In this document: positions 1 to 10,258 of the stretch, piece after piece
How the letters are laid out: every line of letters starts with the position of its first letter
Numbering within the stretch: position 1 is the stretch's first letter
Assembly: GCA_037043455.1 (NCBI GenBank)
Contig: JAWPHD010000136.1
Location: 124,001-188,000 of the forward strand
Length of the DNA stretch: 64,000 nt
Source of the DNA: Cyrtodaria siliqua
Taxonomy: Eukaryota; Mollusca; Bivalvia; Adapedonta; Hiatellidae
Reading direction: 5' to 3'
The notes under the pieces: generated by a model
Told to the model about the DNA's origin: nothing
Database searches by the model: none
Seen by the model: only the letters and a program-made list of their open reading frames with translations
Position numbers and translations under genes: made by a program

Positions 1-520
1 AAAACTATGACGTCGTAGGTGTGTTATGTCATAAATAGAATCTTACGTTCGTGACTGTGCATTATTGGCTTATTAAACTCGTTGAATAAAGAAATAGGAG
101 ACACGTCCAGCCGCGTAGATACATGTACGCAAAGTACGCAGTTGCGTACACATTGTCCCAAATATTGAGAAAAGAATGAGACGTCCAAAAATGCAATAAA
201 ACAAGAGCTAGGTTGGGTCAGGTAACTTTCTCATTTAGCTCACTTTTTTATAATATAAATTTCAGAGACAAAATCAGCCTCATTTTTTGCGGGAATGCCT
301 CCAGATTGCACCACAGACGGTCTAGGAAAAAACATTTCCGGGGAGCATGGACCCCCCTAGACTGTTTGCATATACATTCTAAAGTCCCTATCTACGCCCC
401 GGACGTCAGAGCATCGTATCCTATCATTGTATCCAACTCGTTATTAAACTCAATAATACACAGTCAGCGGTGTAATTCCTCCTATGTCTACGACCTTGAC
501 TTTTTGTATCATGTCGATCT
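1..520. other. Unassigned non-coding sequence
   Basis: No gene is visible. A 112-codon open frame at 213-551 (+) has no recognisable domain and runs into the conserved left end of the Crypton derivative, so I do not call it. A stretch near 270-360 looks like degenerate dispersed repeat, but I cannot name it. Confidence 0.5.
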
Positions 521-891
521 GCATAATTCTGCCGAGAAACAGGGTGCCTGAGATAGCAGTTACATTCCTATCCCGTCAGGTGCACTTCATTTGATGTCGT
601 CAGCACCTCTTTTGATGACGTCAGGGTATATTTAATGACGTCGGGGTAGTTTTGAACGGAAAAATTTGAACGGAAAAAAATGTGGGGGAAATGGAAAAAA
701 AGGTAAATTAAGTGATTTTAAACGATCAACATGATAAATAGAATATCATGTTAGTGCTGATCGTATCCAGTTTATCAGGTTCGGCACGAAAAAAATGAAG
801 CCCTCGGCACAGCCTCGGAGTTCATTTTTCTCTCAGCCTCACCTTATAAACTGGATAGGATCAGGCACTAACATGATATTCTCTATATAGT
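521..891 (+). mobile_element. Non-autonomous Crypton derivative with a terminal hairpin
   Basis: This 371 bp stretch matches both ends of the long element at 39881-42815 and lacks its coding middle. The left end shares the motif ATTCTGCCG.GAAACAGGGTGC and, about 45 bp on, CCTATCCCGTCAGGTG. The right end shares an A-rich stretch, GATTTTAAACGATC, and a large hairpin. Similarity between the two copies stops just after the hairpin (TCTATAT), which places the right boundary near 891. TGATGACGTCA-like sequences at about 612-645 recur near the left end of the long copy. There is no coding capacity. I infer an internally deleted copy that would need a recombinase supplied in trans. I could not define a target-site duplication. 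Confidence 0.72.
738..886. repeat. Terminal hairpin of the Crypton derivative
   Basis: The left arm at 738-781 (TAGAATATCATGTTAGTG...) pairs with the right arm at 841-886 (...CACTAACATGATATTCTCTAT) with few mismatches over about 40 bp. The apical part can pair further through AAAAATGAA and TTCATTTTT around a CCTCGGCACAGCCTCGG tip. The same hairpin, with compensating differences, is at 42662-42815. Confidence 0.85.
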
Positions 892-2477
892 GCTATTTGC
901 TATTTTATATTGCAATTCATTTGTCAAGATTGAACGAATGCAAATCTCATAGGAGTTGTTTTTACATTCAGTTTTCGGTTACATGTGGGTTCTGTGTCAT
1001 TTTAATATTAGAACATACATGTTGCTGTTGTCAATGGCTATATGATATGCACATAAATATGAGGCAGTGACATATATACAAAGTGGTGTCATGTTTTTGG
1101 CTAACATTTGACGTTGATAGGCAGACTGATACTTTGAATATGACATTGGAATTTTGCTACCATGGTTGGTTGACTGTTATCAATGACTTTATATAATACA
1201 TGTAAAATTTCACGTAGAAATGTGATTTTTTAAAAGGAATGTTACTTTTCTTCTTTTACCTTTTGTTTAGTATTTGATGCATGTACGCACACATGGACGG
1301 TATTACTATATACCTCTCCGGCGGGAGATAATTACATCTACATATTCATATATACATCTAGGTTTGAAATGGCAGAAGACCAAACAGCACAATCACGGTG
1401 AAGGTCATTGCACGGCGGCGTTGCATTGTTGTCGCCAGAACCTATTTTCCAATAGCGATATTTATTTCTGTCATTACGCACTATTTAACAATCAGGAATG
1501 AACATGTAGGAGGATGTAAACCCCTCCCCAATCCACCCCCCCCCCCCACCCTAACCCCCCTCCTCCCCCCCACCCACCCCCACCCACCCCGAGTACTGAA
1601 TGCACCTTATTTTAGAGACCGAGTACTGAATACTATTTAACTACGGACAAAAATTACAAAGGGCAATAACTCTAATTTGAATGATGACCTAAAACACCTA
1701 AGAGCCGGGATCTGCTAGATGAATGAAGGCCCGATTATCAAAATTAGACCTTAATTTACATTTTATGATTTTTTTGTACATTTAATTGATAATATTTGGT
1801 TTTAAAAATACATTTTATGAGTACTAAATACTAAATAGTGTTTTGTGCGAGTTCTGCGTACCAGGCTTGTGCGTACTGAATACCGCATAAAACGCCCTGA
1901 ATTCTGCGTACCAAAAGTGTGTAGGAACCAGCACTACCTAATGACGTAAAGATGTGCATTCAAAATCAATTTATATAGCGGTCTTTCTGTTATATACTCT
2001 ATTTAAAGACCCAAAGGAATGAATATCTTGGTAACATCACATCGTAGCATCATTACAATGACCACATTATACACATAATTTAAATCCTTATTATATGTGT
2101 TCTGCGACAGTATTGCTGAAAATGTATCCCCAGCTGTGCTTTCAATCTGCGGATTCCATACGAGAAGCAATAGTGTCAAAAAAAAAAGAAGATAAAGTGC
2201 AACAGCGAAAGAAAAGAAGTATGATATATTTATTTTGAAAGACTCAGCAATTTCATAGAATAATGCATTATTGGTTAAAGTACAAAACTATTTGAAGGTT
2301 TCCCTATATATTGCAATTTTACAATATTGGCTAATATGTAATTTACTGGGACATTCTGAAAATATATTTAACAACCTATATGTCTTTTTTTATGAAACAC
2401 AGTTAGTTTACCACACGAAAATGTACAAAAAGTGTAAGAAAGGAGATATTTGGAAATCGCCGAACAAACAATATTGC
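892..2477. other. Unassigned non-coding sequence
   Basis: No gene or named element is seen apart from the C-rich tract listed separately. Short phrases such as GTACTGAATAC recur at about 1592, 1622 and 1884, which hints at an old local repeat. Open frames of 75-80 codons here have no domain and lie over low-complexity sequence. Confidence 0.5.
1520..1592. repeat. C-rich low-complexity tract (G-rich on the minus strand)
   Basis: Almost pure C with occasional A or T, including an 11-base C run and several CCCACCC steps. The complement has at least eight G runs of three or more separated by one to three bases, a pattern that can form G-quadruplexes. It produces a spurious proline-rich open frame on the plus strand. 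Confidence 0.8.
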
Positions 2478-2580
2478 AGTCTCCATTTCATCAAGACTGT
2501 TCATGAACGGTAGTGAAAAGTGCTTGCTACCGATCACGCCCTCTAGACCCGGGTTGAGCAGAACTCAATATTTAAAATGT
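2478..2580 (-). repeat. Dispersed repeat (family also at 53390-53555)
   Basis: Read on the minus strand, this matches 53395-53500: a GAGTTCTG.TCAACCCGGG start, then a GTTCATGAACAG phrase with a GAGAC-type end. A shorter related piece (CATGAACAGACTCAATAAAACCGAGCC) is at 11428-11454. No coding capacity is seen and I cannot assign the family. Confidence 0.65.
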
Positions 2581-2985
2581 CAATAATACATAAATTTGAG
2601 CCATCCTGAAGATGGTACGCCTATGACGATGAAGGTATCTTCACACAATTCCATGACGAGCGGCATATGGTCCCAGTTTTTTAACAAAATGCTTTGCCCT
2701 AAACGAGAAATATAAATTCTGGTATTTAAAGTTTGGTAGTGCCGTCTATCGCATTAATCTTAGCTTTCATTGCAGAGTTTGACCATACTTCCTTCTCTGC
2801 TTTAATACCAACTAACACCGTCATTATTTGGTGGCAGTGTCGTTTAATCGATGTAATTAGCAATTATTAAAAATATCTAAAAACCGAACATCACACTTCT
2901 GGTGCTTCTAGGGCACGATTGATCCTAACGTTCCAAGGGAGATAACTCTGTAATGTGGTCTGAAGTACACGTTGACAATTTAGTA
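2581..2985. other. Unassigned non-coding sequence
   Basis: I see no gene, tandem repeat or match to other parts of the window. Confidence 0.5.
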
Positions 2986-2989
2986 GATA

Positions 2990-3262
2990 TAAAAGTCGAA
3001 CATGAAATGTAACATTAAACGACCACAGTCAACAACAATTACAAGGTTAAATAAAAGGCAAAAGGTATATGACATCACAAACACAAAAGGGTTGACAATA
3101 GGGATATAAAGGCCTCTGTGGATGTAAACCAGGTTCTAGGGTGCACCAAATCTCACTCTTACCTTCCCTTATTATCATCCCATTAAAACGATACAGTATA
3201 AATAAAAAATATCCCCGCTAGCTATACCCTCTAACAAACAAGGCCGCATTAAACACATATGT
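2990..3262 (-). mobile_element. Penelope-like element 3' UTR fragment
   Basis: This matches the 3' untranslated part of the retroelement family whose coding relic is at 17640-19612. Diagnostic phrases, read on the plus strand, are AAAAGTCGAACATGAAATGTA, CACAAAAGGGTTGACAATAGGG, CCAGGTTCTAGGGTGCACCAAA and ATCCCCGC. No coding part remains. The coordinates at the coding-proximal side are approximate. Confidence 0.7.
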
Positions 3263-3853
3263 TAAATCTTTTTTTTTTATAAAATCGTACTTTTAGTTTA
3301 AGACGATATAACTTTGTTTTCAAGTGTATTATTAATTTTGTAATGTACAGGAATGTTGGAAATATATTAGTTTGACTACTCGTATTTCGGACTATTAATA
3401 AAAATGTGTCGAATTTAAATGTAAGTCACGTGTTTCTTTAACTGAAACAAGCTGTTGCATGACAGTTAATAATGCATAAGTGAGTCAGTCGATTTTGAGA
3501 CACTTTTATTCAAGCGTGGGGAATATGATATTGAGAAACATTGAATGCAGACAAAGGGAGCTTAAATATGCTTTTAGGATTAATGTGTGCGCTTTGTTGA
3601 GTATATCGGGTTTAAAACAAACTAGAACTATCACGGAATATGATGTATAGCCCCGCTGATTTTTTATTCTAAGTCTAACAAAGGGCCACACTTCTGTAAT
3701 AAATTAGGCAATCAAACATCGGTGATGTAGAGGGACATGAGGCCGTTAGTTGTTATGAGTATATGAAGTTTGGGAACAACTCATTTAAAACTGTTTGAGA
3801 AATGGTCGTTATAAAAACAATTTACGCGACGGGACGGGACACAAATGTGTTAG
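3263..3853. other. Unassigned non-coding sequence
   Basis: No gene or named repeat is seen. A 61-codon frame at 3506-3691 (-) has no domain. Confidence 0.5.
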
Positions 3854-4050
3854 TGGGTACTCCCCAGTTTAATGTCCAATTCTCAACAATCAAACCATGA
3901 CAAGCCCTTAGCCTGAATCCTTGAGCAAAATAAATCACACCATCATTGGATCACACATTTCTTTGAAGACCATTAAATTACCCATGTTTTCATACCAAGT
4001 AAAAGTACCAACAAGCATTTTCTTTTCAATTTTCGTCTCCTTTCTTTCCT
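3854..4050 (+). mobile_element. Truncated copy of the 652 bp TTA-flanked MITE
   Basis: It aligns to the first ~200 bp of the MITE at 9607-10258: CAGTTTAATGT, TTAGCCTGAATCCTTGAGCAAA and ATTAAATTACCCATGTTT are shared. The left terminal repeat is degenerate (GGGTACTCCCCAGTTT). The right two-thirds and right terminal repeat are absent; the sequence runs into a 22 bp tandem repeat. Confidence 0.75.
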
Positions 4051-4057
4051 CTCAAAA

Positions 4058-4189
4058 CAAACCTTATACTATAGTTAATAAAACCTTATACTATAGTTAA
4101 TCAAACCGTATACTATAGTTAATCAAACCTTATACTATAGTTAATCAAACCTTATATTAAAGTTAATCAAATCTTATACTATAGTTAAT
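4058..4189. repeat. 22 bp tandem repeat, 6 copies
   Basis: Six contiguous units of CAAACCTTATACTATAGTTAAT with one to four substitutions in four of the six units. Each unit contains the palindrome ACTATAGT. The array directly abuts the truncated MITE. Confidence 0.92.
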
Positions 4190-5025
4190 CGAATACCGTT
4201 ATTGAAGTTTCTTATTGTTTTATCCTGTACTAATTACAGACTGACAATGGTTACAATTCTGACCCTCGGGTGAGAGTTCCCTATCTCACATGGATACTCA
4301 TGATGGATTCTTATATTCCTATATAGACCCGACTTCACTTTGTGAAAGCGGGGATATAATAAAACATGAGAACTAAATATATCTGTTTGTGGGTATTGAA
4401 ACCTAGGGGATGTTTTATTAATGTAATGCATATGGTATTATCCGTTCGAACTGTGTCTCATATGTACAAATCTAGTCCACACGGAAACAATCAAACCTTG
4501 ACATATTTCCATGGCTTTTTTAGACGCAGCACTTTTATTTCCCTTTGCTGTTTATCTGCTGTTTATCTGCATTATTTTCTGTATATTTACAGCTCTCAGT
4601 TTTACTTGCACGCTACAATTGCGACACTTACGTTATTAGACCTGTCAAAAACAGCATTGCAACTTATTACCCAATAATACACATCGGAGATTAACAATTC
4701 CCTGGGTGATTATATACTACTAATTGTCTCTGAGAATGAACGACCGTGAACAACGACTAGACATATTGATCAGAATCGGCATTTGTCAAATGCTTTGAAA
4801 TTGTAGCAGCAGCAGCAGCATGTACACAGACTTCAATATCAACTTTAAATGGAAACTAAATGACAAACGCTGGTCGAATCGTTGTTTTGTTTTAGCTTAC
4901 ACTATTTCCTTGGAGTAAAATATAATAATAAGAAAACAAAGTACAATTGATCCGAAATAAGCTTATCGCGTATTTTGCTTCTATGTGTATATGTTAAAAG
5001 GCTGCATACACGAATAAAAATAAAA
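4190..5025. other. Unassigned non-coding sequence
   Basis: A 103-codon frame at 4366-4677 (+) and a 65-codon frame opposite it show no domain or coding signature. A short (CAG)n run lies at 4806-4820. Nothing else is recognised. Confidence 0.5.
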
Positions 5026-6000
5026 CAAGTTTTCAAGTTTCAAGTTTCAAGTTTTATTTCATAAGCTGGGCCCAACTGGGCATGAGCATTAACAAACACA
5101 AATGAAAATAACATCAATAACAATATTTACAAAGTTGAATCATAACATAGAATATAAACACAAAATAATTTCAATTCAAGATAAAATGACTAGATGGGAT
5201 GAGTTTCGTATATTAATACTGAGTAATAAATGTAAAATTAATAGGGGAAGGTGAAAAATAGTTACTTAAATTTATCAATAATTTTCTTAACAAATAATGA
5301 CAGTTTTAACAATTCATAATTATCTATAGATTGAAAAATGTTTCTAAAATTATATGTATTTGCAATAATAGAATTAGAGGAAATATTTTTCTTTCTTTCA
5401 TTTTTAAAAAAAGTGCAAACAAAAATGTAATGAAATTCATCACCAAGCACATTTAAATGACACAAATCACAAGTTCTTAATCTTCTCTCTATATTATAAA
5501 GTCTGCCTTTTTCCACTGGGAGTTTATGATTAGAACATCTAAAATGGCAAAGTGACAATGCAAGATTCAGCGGTAAATCTACTAGATACCTCTCAAACGC
5601 AAAAGTATTTTTGAAAATTCTATAACTCACACATTTTGGGGATTCATAGACTGTGGTATTCCAGGATTGATTATATATATCTTTAATTCTGCTTTTTATT
5701 AAATTTCTAAAAACAAGTGGGGATGGAACATTTTGATTTAACCAATATTCAGAAAAACCAAGCTGATCAAGTGAAGTCTTGACAAAACCTATCCAAGGAG
5801 AATGGAAAACATTGCTTTTATCAAGTTCATACATTAGTTTATACATTATACGACAAATCTTATCTTCTTTACTATTGACCAATTTACACCAGTAGTTCAG
5901 AACTCTACTCTTTATAATACAATCCATTGGCATTCTCCCAAGTTCACAATAAATCATAATATTTGGTGTTGAAGTTTTGAGTTTTAATAACAAAAGACTC
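5026..6000 (-). mobile_element. 5'-truncated non-LTR retrotransposon (LINE)
   Basis: On the minus strand the element holds the C-terminal end of the reverse-transcriptase ORF (5993-5262), about 200 bp of 3' UTR, and a tail of tandem AACTTGA units at about 5052-5026 that serves as the 3' end. A short non-A-tract tandem tail is typical of several LINE clades. The 5' end stops near 6000 inside the ORF, consistent with incomplete target-primed reverse transcription. I did not identify a target-site duplication. Confidence 0.8.
5262..5993 (-). pseudogene. LINE reverse-transcriptase ORF, C-terminal fragment (zf-RVT-like)
   Basis: There are 243 open codons and no catalytic palm motif, so this is the region after the RT domain. 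Residues 15-85 (CELGRMPMD...IKSR...YWCKLV...SPWIGFV) match the conserved post-RT segment common in invertebrate LINE ORF2 proteins. Residues 175-193 form a CCHC zinc-knuckle-like site, C175-x2-C178-x9-H188-x4-C193, inside RLRTCDLC...GDEFHYIFVC. The frame has no internal stop, so this is a fairly young fragment, but it cannot act alone because the endonuclease and RT palm are missing. The clade is unsure: an L1/Tx1-like or Nimb-like relative is possible. Confidence 0.8.
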
Positions 6001-6799
6001 TTCTATAGGCGCTTATATTTAATTGGAGCTCCTCCTATTTCTTCGAACACAATGTAACGCCTGATAACATCGATCAGTGGTAGATAAAACGCGGTAAAAA
6101 ATACACCGTTTAAGCAAACGTTTCCTTTTAATAAGGTAACAATGAAAGTTCTAACGTTCCCAGCAACGAGTTGAAGATAGTCAGCTTCTTTTTGTTGACA
6201 TCGTAAAACGCTCTGAAACGTTAACTAATTTATTCATTTAGTCAAATATAGCTCAAGGAGCATTATTATAAACTTATCACATTACCTATTTAGACACGTA
6301 CGCCTACATACATGTATGGAAAGTTTTAAGTTTAAACACAACCAAACGGTAGGGGTTACATAAAGGTTTGATGAACTGTACTACAGGTCGATGTCGTTAT
6401 ATTTTGCAAACGGACCATCAATGACGTGTATTGTTTAAATAAATAATTAAAAAATGTGCTTAAAGTTTAACGTTACCTCTTGGGTGCTATAGAGACAATC
6501 ATTTTAAGGGATTCGTTTCCATGTTCGTGGAGAAATGTTATCATAATCCAGATACAAAGTTACGCCTCAGTTTATTCTCTTTAGCTAGCCGTTATAGTGG
6601 CAAGACATTGCCTAAATTAAAAACATTTACACTTCAGATTGGATAAAGTTTACCCCAAAATAGTGAAGTTTTGCGCGGTGTAAACTTATGTATAAGGTTA
6701 TACATTGTTTAGTGTATTTTGCGAGAAAATACCGGCTCCCTAAAATTGTTTACACGATTACGCTTACTTCTTACTGTGTATCCGCAGCGACTCTAATAA
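6001..6799. other. Unassigned non-coding sequence
   Basis: No gene, tandem repeat or internal match was recognised. Confidence 0.5.
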
Positions 6800-7267
6800 T
6801 TGCATATGGTAATGTAGCAATGAACAGTTTCTATGAGTTTTTCGTTTTGATAACGCAATCATGGTAGCAGTGGACAGTTTATTTGTGTTGTGATGCACAT
6901 GCTAACTCACAAGCATCCCTTAGTTGTGAACAATTGTATTTCTGTGCTGATGTGTAATTTGTGTATGTTGTGCTACAAAGGTGAATGTGTAATCAATACG
7001 TAACGCATGTCAAGGATTTAACCAGAACGAAGGGAGGTCCTCTACCTTGATTCAAAATGTTTGGAAGGAAGAAAAGGGGAGAAAGTGTCTGGTAAGAAAA
7101 AACGGTCGTGGCATGTTTACATACTCGTGACAATTTTTTTTTAAATATTGTTTTAACACGCGTGACTTGATATGTTATTATGTTCAACTTTGTTCCCAGT
7201 TCCTACCCAGAGATAATGCTATTTTCTCACGGCAGCTAATTTACGCTTGCGTAAAACCTTGCTTGTA
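6800..7267 (+). repeat. Dispersed repeat of unknown family, copy 1
   Basis: This aligns end to end with 13505-13949 in the same orientation. Shared phrases include TTTGATAACGCAATC, GAACAATTGTATTTCTGTGC, GAAAAAACGGTCGTGGCATG and TTACGCTTGCGTAAAACC. The two copies differ by many substitutions and small indels, so the duplication is old. Neither copy has coding capacity or clear terminal repeats. Confidence 0.75.
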
Positions 7268-8281
7268 ATTGATTGATCGTGTTTCATAATTGATGCGTGA
7301 TTGTGGTGCCCTACTTCCTGTGAATTCTACATTTCCTGTTTAATGAGTGCGTTTACTTTTACTGACACGGATTAAAACTGTAAAGAATTGCCCATCTCGT
7401 ATAACATTCTCGTGGAAAATCGATTATTATGCGTTTGATATTTTCGTTGTTGACAATACTTTAATATGTGTTTTAGAGAATCAGCTCATTTTGCATTTTG
7501 TGTCTACTTGTATCCATGTGCTGCCACACTGGAATACCCCACCGTTGAATTACATAATAAACACGTCCACTACCCTTTTAACATAAATGAACGGAGCTGC
7601 TAGTAACATTCACGGTTATAAAGTCGTTGGTGTGGCCAGACTGTGGATTGAACCAGGCATGCAAGGCGAACGCTATACCAATTCCCCACAGCCGTGGTAC
7701 ATAAACAAGGACGTTTGCATAATTTGGAGGTATTATAAATGTAACAGTATTGGGTAGGTCAAGGCATTTCATTACGTTCAATCGTTACCTTAGACGATTC
7801 GATCTCATTTCTTTCGTTTTCATAATGACATAGATCTACATACGTGTACATATATATCCATGATAATGATGACTGTGTAAATGCAATTAACATCGGTAAT
7901 TCGGGGTCCAGTAGACTACAATGTGTACCGGTTACCAGTCTACTTGGTCTACCCGTAATTAGTTTGACCTGAAAAATAAATTGGAAACCGATTAACGAGG
8001 AAGGGTTGCTGGACTATGAAAGCAGTTTTACTGAGAGTAATAAGTCAGCAACCATGAGGCACCATACACTAAGTCATGGTTAATTGATGAAGGCGTGGGA
8101 GTAATTTGTTTTGTCCAAATGTTTAGAAAAATAATATAATGTGTTGGCCTTACAGCACGGCATAGCTTGTTCCATGCTTTATCATCAGATAAAGTTAATG
8201 CAAGCACAATCAACAATAGGCATATTGATAGATCATTCAGTATTTTTTTATTGCCGTGTGTCTACGACGAATCTGTAGTGT
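7268..8281. other. Unassigned non-coding sequence
   Basis: No protein gene is seen. A tRNA-like remnant is listed at 7650-7702. The remainder has no repeat or domain that I recognise. Confidence 0.5.
7650..7702 (-). other. Possible tRNA-derived remnant
   Basis: On the minus strand the sequence reads GGTATAGCGTTCGCCTTGCATG followed shortly by CTGGTTCAATCC, which resembles an A-box/anticodon-loop stretch and a B-box. The spacing between them is too short for a tRNA, so this is at best a deleted SINE head or tRNA pseudogene. Confidence 0.3.
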
Positions 8282-9606
8282 GATTACTTACTGGTCCTTT
8301 GGGATGGTTACTTACTGGTCCTTTGGATTGATTACTTACTGATCATTTGGGATGAATACTAACTGGTCCTTTGGGATGAATATTTACTGGTCCTTTGGGA
8401 TGGTCACTTACTGGTCCATTGGGATGGTTACTTACTGTTCCATTGGGATGGTTACTTACTGTTCCTTTGGATTGATTACTTACTGGTCCTTTGGGATGAA
8501 TACTTACTGGTCCTTTAATATGGTTACTTACTGGTTCTTTGGGATGGTTACTTACTGGTCCTTTGGGATGGTTACTTACTGGTCCTTTGGGATGGTTACT
8601 TACTGGTCCTTTGGATTGACTACTTACTGGTCCTTTGGGATGATTACTTACTGGTCCTTTGGGATGATTACTTACTGGTCCTTTTGAGATGGTTACTTAC
8701 TGGTCCTTTGAGATGATTACTTACTGGTCCTTTGGGATGGTTACTTACTGGTCCTTTGGGATGAATACTTACTGGTCCTTTGGGATGAATACTTACTTTT
8801 GATTGTTTACTAACTGGTCCTTTGGGATGAATACTTACTGGTCCTTTGGGATGGTTACTTACTGGTCCTTTGGGATAGTTACTTACTGGTCCTTTGGATT
8901 GATTACTTACTGGTCCTTTGGGATGGTTACTTACTGGTCCTTTGGGGTGGTTACTTACTGGTCCTTTGGAATGAATACTTACTGGTCCTTTGAGATGGTT
9001 ACTTACTGGTCCTTTGGGATGATTACTTACTGGTCCTTTGGGATGGTTACTTACTGGTCCTTTATGATGAATACTTACTGTTCCTTTGGGATGGTTACTT
9101 ACTGGTCCTTTGGGATGGTTACTAATTGGTCTTTTGGGATGATTACTTACTGGTCCTTTGGGATGATTACTTACTGGTCCTTTGAGATGGTTACTTACTG
9201 GTCCTTTGAGATGAATACTTACTGGTCCTTTGGTATGGTTACTTACTGGTCCATTGGGATGAATACTTACTGGTCCTTTGGGATGGTTACTTACTGGTCC
9301 TTTGGGATGAATACTTACTGGTCCTTTGGGATTTTTACTTACTGGTCCTTTGGGATGGTTACTTACTGGTCCTTTGGGATGATTACTTACTGGTCCTTTG
9401 GGATGGTTACTTACTGGTCCTTTGGGATGAATACTTACTGGTCCTTTGGGATGGTTACTTACTGGTCCTTTAAGATGGTTACTTACTGGTCCTTTGGATT
9501 GATTACTTACTGGTCCTTTGGGATGAATACTTACTGGTCCTTTGGGATGGTTATTTACTGGTCCTTTGGGATGATTACATACTGGTCCTTCGGGATTGAT
9601 TACTTA
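8282..9606. repeat. 24 bp minisatellite, left part (about 55 units)
   Basis: The consensus unit is TACTTACTGGTCCTTTGGGATGGT. Because 24 is a multiple of three, it stays open for hundreds of codons in several frames and spells an eight-residue repeat (YWSFGMVT). Variant units replace GGTTAC with GAATAC, GATTAC or TTGATTAC, giving a readable string of unit types. Phase breaks occur near 8683 and 8795-8810. There is no start context, signal peptide, splice structure or unique flanking coding sequence, so I treat it as satellite DNA and not as a gene. It is the same array as 10259-11334, interrupted by a MITE. Confidence 0.95.
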
Positions 9607-10258
9607 GGGGGCACTCCACAGTTTAATGTACATTTCTCAATCATCAAACACATGACACGCTCTTAGCCTGAATCCTTGAGCAAAAATAAATCACATCATC
9701 ATTGCGTCATACATTTCTTAGAAGACAATAAAATTACCCATGTTTCCATACCAAATAGAAGTATCAAAAAGTATTTTCTGTACAACTTTAGTCCCATTTC
9801 TTTAAGATTACCCCACCCCTTAAAACATGCTAAAAATGCAATTTTAGCAATATTTCAAATGTCAATAAATAAAAATAAAAAAAATTCCTACACATATCAG
9901 GGTCATGTCTGCACTCATAATGCTCTTGCATATCAGGAAATGCTAAATTTTACATACATAGTCCGGCATTTTAAAAAGTTATTCCACGCTGATCTCCTCG
10001 TCAGTGAAAATCAGCCATTTTAACTACTTTTAGGAAGTTTTTGCTTGGTTCACATTTTTCTATTTATAGCCTCCAAAAAACCCAAAGAATGCATATTCCA
10101 ATACACCAAAATAAACTTAGAAGTAATCAAAACTGAAAAAAACATCAAACATGTGCTTCATAATTATTATAAAGACCATCCATGGACCTAAAAGATGCTT
10201 AGTTGATTTCTTTCTGATTTACACCATGGACATTCATGCGAAACTGAGGAGTGCCCCC
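9607..10258. mobile_element. 652 bp MITE with TTA target duplication (PIF/Harbinger-like)
   Basis: The terminal inverted repeats are 9607-9624 (GGGGGCACTCCACAGTTT) and 10241-10258 (AAACTGAGGAGTGCCCCC), 17 of 18 bases complementary. TTA at 9604-9606 is duplicated as TTA at 10259-10261. Removing the element and one TTA restores a perfect minisatellite unit (GATTAC-TTA-CTGG). TTA/TAA duplications are typical of PIF/Harbinger elements, so that superfamily is my inference. The 115-codon frame at 9676-10023 has no domain, so the element is non-autonomous. A truncated relative lies at 3854-4050. Confidence 0.88.

Noticed and set aside
213..551. 112-codon open frame as a gene
   Set aside because: No domain; it runs into the conserved end of the Crypton derivative and uses dispersed-repeat-like sequence.
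4366..4677. 103-codon frame
   Set aside because: No domain and no similarity to any repeat copy in the window; its composition matches surrounding AT-rich DNA.
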